DNA of 64,000 nt from Anseranas semipalmata. Lineage: Eukaryota; Chordata; Aves; Anseriformes; Anseranatidae. This document shows, piece after piece, positions 49,403 to 59,115 of the stretch. The notes beneath the pieces were generated by a model that saw only the letters and a list, made by a program, of their open reading frames with translations, made no database searches and was not told where the DNA came from. The stretch spans positions 1,393,977 to 1,457,976 of the forward strand of contig VXAA01001233.1 in NCBI GenBank assembly GCA_013399115.1. Reading direction: 5' to 3'. Position 1 is the stretch's first letter. The number at the start of each line of letters is the position of its first letter. A program made the translations under genes and the position numbers.

Positions 49403-49613
49403 GCGATTCATTTAAAAAGAACCCAAACTCAAGAAACAGCCAACAGAGCAGAACAAACACAAACACAAAACCCAAGAGACCCTCAGGAAAAACAGCTAGG
49501 AGCAAACAGCCCAAACGAGGAAAACCACTTCAGGAAACGGACACACAAACAAGTCGCTGCAAGGGAAGCACGAGCTGCTCCAGCCGGAGCTCCTGTCCCC
49601 CCGCGTGCGCTCC

Positions 49614-49623
49614 NNNNNNNNNN
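49614..49623. other. Assembly gap, 10 N
   Basis: Ten N bases lie between GC-rich flanks (CCGCGTGCGCTCC on the left). The run is probably a placeholder of arbitrary size. The two chance frames crossing it contain unknown residues and should be ignored. Confidence 1.
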
Positions 49624-50984
49624 GCTGAACGCTGAGCACAGCAGCCGGGAACAAAGCCTCTGTGAGCTGCGTCGCAGCCCTCCTTAGAACAAAGGAGGTT
49701 TTCACTATGCTTTCCATCTCTATTTTCAGTCAAAATTAGGAGAAAGCCATCTCAGGGCAGCAATAAAATCCACCTACAGAACCATGGTCTTCAAATTCTT
49801 TTTTGTTGCTGTTTTTCCCTCCACCTTCTTCCGTATTGCATAGCCATTCATCTGTTTTAGTCAGGGGCTACGTCCCCCAGCCCTGGCGATTAGCAGAGGC
49901 ACGTAAGGCAAATGGTACTCGGGGGCAAAGACTTGGTTTTACCTTTGAAGTGAGTTGCTCCGAGCTGCCAGCTAGGAGAGAGGCGCAATGCCTCGCCCGG
50001 CACGCCAACGCAGCCACCTGGGTCCTTCCCATGCGTAGCTTCGCATGCAGCGCAGGTGCTGGTGTGCACGGACATCTCTGCTCGGACACCAGCACCCCAC
50101 ACCTGCCGTGTATCACATAACCTAGCCATTGCAGTTTTTCCCCGAACACCACAAAGAAGAGGTGATATTACCATTAATACCTGCAGGAATGAAGAGGGAG
50201 TTACCCCGAAGCACGACACAATGCGTGAGAACTCGCCCTGTATTAAATTGAAAGGCTTTCCCCACTTTTCCCAGCCACCAGCTCAAGCTTTTACTTTGGG
50301 CCAGTTACCTTATTTTAGGATCTTGCAATTAAGACTTTTACACAAGCAGCTCCTGCGGAAGCACAGAAATGATGTCTGTATGCGAGCACTACTACGCAAC
50401 AGATGCAGAGGGAGCTCCAGCTAACAGAAGTCACAAGACAGCAGATCTTTGCCTAGTTTTTGCCCTCTGTACTCCTGATCATCCCAGAACCTGCCCCGGG
50501 ATGTGACTTTGGAAAGGGGTCCAGCATCTGGGCCGAGGACTGAAGACAGCACAAAGGAACCAGCAGCAGAAGGCTGTACTTTCTGTATTTCTTTCTTAAT
50601 GCTCTTGCTAAACTCCCTCTGAATGTCCTCCCGATCGGCTTAACGCTAGCAAGTGGTCGCTGTATGAGCAATACCCGCGCCTTGAATCAGCTGCAGCCGG
50701 CCCAGCCCAGGTACACAGGTGCGCATCACGAGGGCTGACCCGCTCAGGAGCACCCGGTGTAAATCACTGATCTCTTGTAAAATCGGCACCGCAGCTGATC
50801 TTACAAGATACCGAGCCCCACACCTGCATTGCTGAAAGCGGGAGCGAGCCCTCAGCATATGCATACTTCTTCCCCCCCATTCATCTTTCAGATTTATTCT
50901 TGTCACTAACAAAACCTATTTCCTCTGTGAACCTTACAGAAAAGAAAAGGAAAAGTATGGAAATAACTTGATAAATTGTATGTT
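49624..50984. other. Noncoding stretch, nothing recognised
   Basis: Unique sequence with chance frames of up to 122 codons on the plus strand and 109 on the minus strand over the same bases. No gene or repeat is supported. Confidence 0.55.
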
Positions 50985-51120
50985 ACTCACAGCCTGATCA
51001 AAGCCCACTAAAATTCAACGCGAGTCTTTTTGTTGACCCAACAGACTTTGGGTCAAGCTTTTAAGCACTTACTTAATTTCAACCTTGGCATTTGGAGTGC
51101 CTAAGTCTTCAGCACGAAAA
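50985..51120 (+). repeat. Ancient palindromic amniote repeat
   Basis: The first arm AGCCTGATCAAAGCCCACTA and a centre near GAGTCTTTTTGTTGACCC lead to a second arm GACTTTGGGTCAAGC. This follows a sauropsid repeat whose unit reads GCCTGATCCAAAGCCCATTG, a spacer GGGAGTCTTTCCATTGAC, and then GGGCTTTGGATCAGGC. The flank TTAAGCACTTACTTAATTTC resembles the TTAAGCACATGCTTAACTTT module often joined to it. The two arms are still partly complementary, so the copy keeps a weak stem. The family name is unknown to me. Confidence 0.7.
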
Positions 51121-53434
51121 CACCAGCCTTCTGGTGTTTCGCAGAATCTCACCGTTCGGCTCGGTCACGTTACAGGTTTAAAACTTGTGAACAAGCAAAA
51201 CTGAGAACGGCAGCAGTAAGGAAAGCATGTGTTTATTTCCAAATGGAAAGAGCACAAAGAGAGCTAGGAACACCATTGCCAAGAGAAGGGAAGGCTAGAA
51301 ATGTGCCTTAGCGCTGGATTATCGGCGGGTCCCAGCGTCTCACTTTGATACCACCGGCTGTACCAGTTTGGAGTTCAAAGCCGTGCCTGCACTACGTGGG
51401 ACCCCGTACACGCTTTTCATTTCTTCATGCATGGTTACATATAACAGCTTTCTTCAGGCTATCAGGTAGATCTTTACAGCACATTTCACTAACAGCTGTA
51501 CAGACAGAAGCAAAATAATGAATTATTAACTTGTTAAGAAATTAAAACCAACTTTCTCTTAGGCAGGAGGGTGCTTTCTGTTACTATGTTTGCCATTATT
51601 TCCAGAAAAGATGGAAGCAAAATGTAACCCAAAAAGCACTCTACCTGCCTTAGCACCATAGTGAAGATGATTAAAATTGCCAAACTATTCTAGGACTGTT
51701 CTCCAAAATTGTGTGCAGCCAGGTGCAAATTACTGGAGGCCATAAAGGTTCACCACTTTACATCTAGAGAAAATGGGGCCCTATCAAAGCAAACACAACG
51801 CCAAAACATGGGAATTACATGAATAAAAGTGATTAAATTTAAAATCAATTACCACTGTTCATGTACTACCTTCTTAGAAACTCCATCGCATGCCTACAAA
51901 TCGTACTGCTTGTCCCATGGGAAAAATACTGCCTTCAGCTGCGACAGACTGCCTTAAGTCTTGCAGTCAGCGAATTATTACAACTCTTCCCATTTTTCAC
52001 ATATTATAATTTTCAATATAAAATTAGTCCTGAGCAGTTACATTTTTTGGCATTTCTATTTTGAAAGTGAATTCTTGCACTTTTCTACTTAAAAATGTTG
52101 AGGACCAAATTAGAAATTTAATCTTTGTAATTATGGCGACATTACAGAAATACTAAATAAAGGCTTGTGCTAAACGAAGGTGCACAACAGCTTCACGCAG
52201 AGGAAAGCGTGCGGCTGCCTAGGGCCAAGGAGAACAGAGCAGCACCGGCGTCGCTGGGCTGCGCTGCCTCGAGCCCAGCAGCCCGCCTCTGACAGCGACC
52301 AGCACGTGGGCTGAAGAACAAACAAACCAAAAAAAAAACACATTTTGGCAAGAAAGAGAAATCTGCCTTCAAATCATATCCGTTCAGGGGGGTGGAAGGT
52401 GGAAGAGCTGGAATCTTATTTTTTTTAAAGTTATCTAGAGTTTTGTGCCAACTGTAATCACTCCGAGTTGCTTTAGCTTGCAAGGGACAGCTTAAAACAA
52501 TCATTTCCAAACAAGCTGAAATAAAAGTCTCATCTGAAGTGCAGAAAACAGACAAAAGCTGTTCTGCTCTCCTCTCTGTGCAGGTCTCCAGCTCTTTTCT
52601 GTTTCTTCTAATTGGTGAGAATATCATCTCAAAAGGAAGCCGGCAACACACCCACTGAGGCAGCTGGCTGTAAAATCAGCCCCTGACGCTTGCCCCTGCC
52701 AAAAGTGCCAGTCTTCACCCAAATGATTCTTTGATTTCTGGGAAAAAAAATGATGAAAGATCATTCTTGTAAGGACCCGGTAAAGCATAAGCACAGAGCT
52801 GAAGCAGGATTAATATCCACTATAGAGGAATTTAAAAAATAAGAATAATTTGACATATAACTTTAATTTATATTTCAAAAGACTGCAAAATGTCCAATTC
52901 GTAAGCATGGACAACCCCCCCAGAATTCAGACTGTGTTGGTGCTCGTCACACCGCGCCCCACGCTGGGGGCATGAACCCACCGGCTGTATCTCTGCGGCT
53001 ACAGCGGGTTCAAAACACGTTTGGGACGCTGCGCCAGGAGAGCTGCACCTCCTACAGCGAGTCCTGGACTCGGAAACATGCTTCAGGGAAGCTCCTAAGG
53101 GCAAAGAGAGAACTAGACAACAAAGAAGGGAAATTGGAAAAACTTACTACTAGTAGTTTTCATAGCTTTTGCTATTGTTTATTTAATATGTTTGTCACAA
53201 CACTGAAAAGACACAGTGCAAATATGAGACCATCACCCTTTGTACATAGAAGTGGGACATTTACAAATACCTCTAGCCAGGGCTCTTGCTTACTTTCTTC
53301 TCACTAAGGCTGTATTCCAGCATTCTGGTTGGCAAAAAGTCTTCGGGTTTGATTCAGGAGAACTGAAAACTACCAAAAGCTAAGGATACTTCCCAGGAAT
53401 GAAAATCAGGCTGTGCTATCTTCAATTTTGCAAT
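51121..53434. other. Noncoding stretch, nothing recognised
   Basis: Mostly AT-rich unique DNA. A minus-strand frame of 152 codons at 52193-52651 shows no recognisable domain. No repeat was identified. Confidence 0.55.
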
Positions 53435-53561
53435 TGCACTCTGTAATTTTGAATTTGATTTCCACACGCCTCAGTTCCTCTGACAAGAAATCTCACACGA
53501 ACTTTAAAGTGCTTTGAAAGCAGCAGGTAAGAGGAGCTCTACCATGCAGACTATTATTATT
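53435..53561 (+). mobile_element. MIR-like ancient SINE
   Basis: CACTCTGTAATTTTG is followed by CACACGCCTCAGTTCCTCTG, matching the CTCTGTGCCTCAGTTTCCTC core of amniote MIR elements. Further on come TTTAAAGTGCTTTGAAAG and a CTATTATTATTT tail, matching the GTAAAGCGCTTTGA and TATTATTATT end of the amniote subfamily. The segment between core and tail is shortened. The tRNA-like head is not recognisable. MIR copies are tens of millions to hundreds of millions of years old. Confidence 0.6.
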
Positions 53562-55959
53562 TCCAACATGGCTCATTGCCATTTACGGAAGAAAAATTAA
53601 AAGACGTTGATATACCAATGCCTTCTGTCTCAACCAGCCTCAACCTTCACCTCACAGAGCTAATCCACCACTTACTGCAGCCAATGTTAAGACTCTTACC
53701 GCCTTGAGTAGGCTTTGGCTCACATTCCTGCCCGAGGAGTTCGGGTAAGTGCAAAGGATCTGCCCCGAGAGCAGAGTTTTTGCTGTTTCAGCTGCCTTTG
53801 AACCTCAAAGGGTTGCAAGTAAGACAAAGAAGTGGCCGTAGGTAGTAAATACATTAATCTGACTTTCATTAAAAGAGGAAAATTGTTCATGTGTGTAAGC
53901 ACAACACAAAATGTAAACACAGGAATTAATTCTATACAATGAGAGTGATGTAACACAGAATAGATGCAATTTCGCATTTCAAAATCCCCGGGAAGTAAAT
54001 TGAAACTGTAAAACAAAAGCACCAATGTTCATCTCTCGTATTTAAAGCATGCTGGTAAAACGGGGAGGTGAACGAGCACCTCACCCCGTGTTCATTCAGG
54101 ATTTGCTTGGACAACAGACTGGGAAAAAAGTGGGAAAGGAGAGAATTACCCGTCCGTAAGCATTGTCAGGGATCTGCTGCAGCTGGGTTGTCCCGTGAAA
54201 CGATGTGCTGCGAGTGCCAGCCGTGTGCGTACCTCCCCACACCCCAAGGGACTGAATCCTTCACCTTCACCCATTTCCAGCCATTCCAGCAGAAGTCCCG
54301 CTGGAATGCTCCAGCACCCTCAGCACCTGCCTGCCGGTTTTTCCCAGACTTGCCTGGTAGCAGTTGCACAGCTCATGGCTTACGTGAAATGGTTAGAGTA
54401 AAATAAGAGACGAATAACGTAAATAACCCCCGCTTCTGCCTCTGCAATGACAAAGACGGTGAGCCCAGCCACGTGTCGAGCAGGTCTGCTCTTTGGGCAA
54501 ATCCATCACAATACAGGACAAAAAAGTTCTCAATAAATACCTCAAAAATATAGCCAAAAGTATACACGAAAAGTAAACCAGGCACAGAACAGACCTCACC
54601 GTCTGTAGCTTTTTCATTAGGAATCAACTAAAAGCGACTAATGGACAGGATAACTCAACGAGGAGTCAAATCCTTTTTATGACCTAGTTTTCTCTAAGCA
54701 CTACCACTATTCTAACGCATTTTCACCTTTCCTGAAGAAACTACTAAGAGCTAAAATCCATATATAGTTGATATGTGTAGCCGTTTTAAAGCTTAAAAAT
54801 AAGAACAAGCTGCTGTTCACAAAGTAAATAATTTATAAGAGATTCAAACGATTAGGATTAACCAGCTTAGTTTAATATATATATTTGATTATTCTAGGAT
54901 CTGTTTTGGAAACCATTCCTACCTTATTTTTCTTGGTAACACAATTTCATGCTACAAAAATGGCATCAAACGTTGAAAAGCGTTTGTTTCTTTCTAGTTC
55001 TTAAGTAAAACCAGCAATGTTAAACAGGTCAGATATAATAAATACAGCTATTTCGAGGGAAAGAAAAATGTTTTCCTGTCCTAACTTTGAGTGACAAGAG
55101 AAAATTTTTACCAGCTTGCAACCCCACTTTATTAAAAGTGTTCAATTTTATTTAATTGGATATATATGTATATGTTATATTGGGTTTCTTTGTTGCATTT
55201 TTCAAATTAATCATATACCATAGAAGCAACATTTTAAAGTGAGTCGATGTTCTAGACACCTTTAAAAGTCCTGTTCTGTGGCAGCCACAGTCTCCTAGCC
55301 CATATTTTTAAATTTCTGATACTTGGATTACCCCGGCAGGAAGGCGATAGTCCTTGAATAGAGCTTTTTGTTCAGCCTTCTAATAGCTTCCAGCACTTGC
55401 CCCAGCCCACAAGATACATACCAAATTTAGTTAGACATCCAGGCCAGACGTGAAGAATTTCTCTGTCAGATCCAGTAAACGCCACCACTTTAACATTTTG
55501 GCTTCTCAAGGGCACAGAGGAGACAGCGAGGCAGCAGCGGTGCCTCGCAGCAGCCCAGTGACATATGTCGGTTCGTTAACGGAAGTTAATTAACGAGGCT
55601 ACTAACCTCTGCAACCCCTCAAACGTTCCTCCTTCAGATAAAAAAAAAAAAAGAGCCACCCATCCTTAGCTGTACCCAACCCTATGAGGACTGCTAAGAG
55701 ATAGATACAGAAATACAGTATTTTTACGTCAAGCTTGCCAGGTGGTATTCCCCGAGCTCAAATCTACCGCGTATTGCCACGTGAAGACACCAACGAAACG
55801 TCAGCTCAAAGCAACTCCTCTCTTTCAAACTTGTTTTACATTTGTGACTAAGAGTTTAGACCTACTAAAAGCAACCAGGAGGCAATTTGCACCCACGCAT
55901 TAAGTTACCGTGGGTTAACTCACTAATTTGTCACACTAACCTGGCACAAAGGGAGCACG
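53562..55959. other. Noncoding stretch, nothing recognised
   Basis: AT-rich unique DNA. Chance frames of up to 112 codons near 54068-54406 have an opposite-strand partner and no motif. Confidence 0.55.
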
Positions 55960-56290
55960 TTTCTGCCACCCGACGCCATCCAGCAGCGCGACGAGGGGCG
56001 AGGGCGGAGGAGCCCAGGACCGCGCTGCAAGAGCCCGACCTCGCTGCGGCTGCCCCGGGACGGGCGCGGATCCCTGCGAGACACTTCTCGCCGCAGCTCG
56101 GGAGGCTGAGCGGTGGGACGAAGCCCTTCCATCGGGGCTGGGCAGTCCTTCTGGCAGCTGCAGACGCTTGGCAAACCACAAGGCTGCGAACGGGGACCCG
56201 CAGCGGGGCCAGGCAGCGCGGGGCCGTCCGGGGCCCATGTGAACACGCTGCTCGGGGCCCGTCGACCTTCCTCGTTTGGCAGCAACTGTC
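55960..56290. promoter_or_regulatory. CpG island candidate
   Basis: This is the longest and densest CpG patch in the window. By hand count it has about 37 CpG sites in roughly 320 bases at about two-thirds GC. Examples are GCAGCGCGACGAGGGGCGAG and GACGGGCGCGGATCC. Frames are open on both strands (148 codons plus at 55887-56333; 126 codons twice on minus), as expected in stop-poor DNA. No domain is encoded and no clear splice donor or TATA box was seen. Its length exceeds the classical 200-base threshold, so an orphan or promoter CpG island is a reasonable reading. Confidence 0.4.
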
Positions 56291-57334
56291 CTGCGCAATC
56301 CATCAGGAGGGGCCAACGAAGATATTTTTGTGAAGCGGAAAAAATGAGTTCTTAATTTATATATGACAATTAAACCAAATTGGATTGATGATTTCTTTAT
56401 TTATTTTTATTTTTTTGGAAGACTTTAAAATGAACTGCAAGTCAGAAGATGTGCCAAAGCTCCCTTCCCTAATTAAACACATATCTCGTATTAAAAACCT
56501 TTTTAGTCCAGCTGCTGAGACTGTGGAACTGCGGAGATGTATGGTTTGTGGGAAACATTGTGTTCCTTCTTGAATTCTTCAGCTTTCACAAAAGACAGCA
56601 TGTGAACACTTTCCATAAATACAAACTGTGTTTTCTCATTAAACTACTGTCACTTCTATATAATGAGTTAGCAAACGAAATGAAAGTTTAGACAAATATT
56701 TTCAGTTAAAGTGATTGGTTTCAAAGGAAATACACCGAGTTCTCACTGTAGCCATACCCTTAGTAATTCACGTAATGGTTCTTTAAAAATAAATAACACA
56801 ATACCCCTGACTGAGATAAGGCATTGCCACTGAAAGACTGCAACAGCCCAGCAGCATGGGTGATACACCAGAGGGCATCCACAGAGGAAGATTGCAGTAA
56901 CCCAATTTTCTCCAGTAAATTCTTTAGAAAGGTAAAACTCCACTTTAGAACTAAATTTACTGGTCACAGGTAGATCAGTCTCAGAGTTCAGGAGGAGATG
57001 TGCGAGTTTGTTGTGGAAGACTACTTTTCTGTCCTGCAATGGAAGAGCTTAGGCTCATTTATCAGCGTCGACTATTAGGTAAGGGCAGAACAAGTGTTCA
57101 GTCTTTAATTACCTCCATCCTCCTGAAAATGCACATGAAAGCGATTATATGAAATATTATATATCCGCAAGGAAAATAAAGTGTTCCTCTTGTTGCATGT
57201 TGCTTTATTAATATCAGGCTAGCTTTCCACAAAAAGAACAACAGAGCTCCGCAGGTATTGCACACACAAGCTTCCTCTGGCTTAGAAAAACAAAACAAGT
57301 GAGAAATACCGAACCCTAACCCTGCGGAAGCAGC
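56291..57334. other. Noncoding stretch, nothing recognised
   Basis: AT-rich DNA between two CpG patches. No gene or repeat was seen. Confidence 0.55.
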
Positions 57335-57560
57335 CCTTTCTTTCGTCGCCCCCCTGTTTCAGCCCCAACCCAGCCGATCTCCCCGCGCCCGGCGAAGCGC
57401 AGTGCTGCCAGGACTCCCGCAGCTCGGCCGGGCAGCGCCGCGTGCCACCCAACTCAGCGCCGTGCCGCTGCGCTCCCAGCACGCCCGGCTCACACCGGGG
57501 ACGTGCGGCCAAACGCTGCCTGCGGGCCAGCCTGGCCCCGCCAACGCCTCACGCGGAAAA
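57335..57560. promoter_or_regulatory. CpG island candidate (left block of a pair)
   Basis: About 29 CpG sites lie in some 220 bases, for example CCCCGCGCCCGGCGAAGCGC and GGGCAGCGCCGCGTGCC. A second dense block follows at 57810-57945 after an AT-rich gap. Together they could be one CpG-island promoter region with a relaxed centre. No exon could be defined on either strand. Confidence 0.4.
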
Positions 57561-57720
57561 TCCTCCCTGCCTAAGTCGGGATCACCTTAAATGCACAAAT
57601 TAACCCATCAAAGAGCTAACTGCTCTTAAAATTCCCGAAACCACGAGCCCTCTTTTACACTAACCCTTTGTTACGGTGGTTTTATTGTATTTCTATATCC
57701 TACGTTCACTTACGACGGAA

Positions 57721-57772
57721 GATACACAAAGTCTAAGGGGAACACAGAAGGATACAGAGGTCTAAGGGGAAA
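57721..57772 (+). repeat. Two-copy imperfect tandem duplication, 30-bp period
   Basis: GATACACAAAGTCTAAGGGG at 57721 recurs as GATACAGAGGTCTAAGGGG at 57751. The repeat lies between the two CpG-rich blocks. It looks like a single local duplication. Confidence 0.85.
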
Positions 57773-57809
57773 CGGGCTCTTTATCCCACTGGCCACCGCC
57801 AGCATCCCG

Positions 57810-57945
57810 CTTTTGTCCCGCGGGACAGAAGCCCCTCTGCGCGCCGGGAGGCACCGCCCGCAGCGGGCTGGGGGCTGCACAACACGTCGGCCCCTCCGTG
57901 TCCGCCCGGCTCCGCTCGGCCGCAGCTGGGGAAACAGGAATCGCT
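57810..57945. promoter_or_regulatory. CpG-rich block (right member of a pair)
   Basis: About 16 CpG sites occur in 130 bases, including GTCCCGCGGGAC (a palindrome) and CTGCGCGCCGGG. It pairs with the block at 57335-57560. No transcript structure is visible. Confidence 0.35.
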
Positions 57946-59049
57946 TTTCCTTTCTCCAGCCCGTTTCCCAGCTCATCTCCCGCTAGAGCGGCACTGAGAA
58001 GGTTTTGCTGTATCCCTTCACGCTTAGGTCACCATTACACAATCCGAAGTCTTTATCGCAGAGCATCATGAGCGGATTCCCCGCGGCCTTCCCAGCCAAC
58101 AGTGACGCCAAAAAGACGCAGAGAAGGCTAATGGAAAGCCACTTGTGCATGTGCTGCTATAACCATTTTGCAAACCTCAATATTTGTTTTAAAGACATCT
58201 CTCAATGTGAAAAATATGGTTCTACCTCGCTGTTAAAAGAGAATGTCGCAGACAGTTAATCTCGACCATTTATTTTATATCATCCAAACCAAAATATTGA
58301 TACATCTGGACAAACTCAGTCCAAGAAAAGAGCACCATTCCCAAAGCATTCATGAACACAACCAACAGCTCATAAATCGTAACTATCCAGAACTGACCAC
58401 AATTAAATAATCTGTCAGGGGAGGAGGTAGGCAGCCAGTCTGGCTAGGCTGAGACCGCTGATAGAAATTTAGAAAAAGCTAAATTAAAAGTATCAACAGT
58501 TTGTTGGACTGGTGTCTCCTGAGTCACCGAGTTAAGACAGTCTAAGCTCCAATAAACCCCTCCAGAGATAGGTCAAATATTTATTAAATCGTGCCCAAGA
58601 GACTCTCACAAACTCAGGGAAAGTCATTTATACGCCCGGTTCCTCGATCAGCCCGAGGTCAGGGCAGTGCTCTGTGCAACCAGCACACCCGCAGGGACGC
58701 ACCTTCTTGGGTTCAGGGGAGGGGAAACTGAGGACAAGTGCCCCCAGAGACTGCTTTGTGCTGTGCACTGGGAATCGTGGGATCACGTGGGATTCCCATC
58801 ATTTTAAAGCAAATCCCAGGAAAAAGAATGATTTAAAAAAAAAAAAATCCTCCAATCCCTCCTATTTTTCTTCACCTGTATCTTACAGAACTTGAAGCCA
58901 AATTCATGCCTGTGGGATCCCTGGCTCGGAAAGCAAGGGAGGATGAAGGTGATATGTGATCACCCCAAGTGCAAGACAATAGCTGCACTTCAATGCCATC
59001 TTTGTTTTCAAACGTCACAGAAGGGAAAAGAAATTTCTAGACAGAAATC
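57946..59049. other. Noncoding stretch, nothing recognised
   Basis: Unique sequence with a short A-run near 58837. No gene or repeat is supported. Confidence 0.55.
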
Positions 59050-59115
59050 TGAAGCTTAATTCCAGCTCTGCTGAAATCAGCAGTTTTGCCATGAACTTCA
59101 AAAAAATCATGTTTT
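59050..59115 (+). repeat. Ancient amniote dispersed repeat (CTGAAATCA...TTTTGCCAT type)
   Basis: TTCCAGCTCTGCTGAAATCA is followed by GCAGTTTTGCCATGAACTTC and then an A-run. The order matches the sauropsid unit CTCCACTGAAGTCAATGG, GTTTTGCCATTGACTTCAAT. It seems to be the same family as the copy at 4724-4850, in a different state of decay. Confidence 0.6.
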
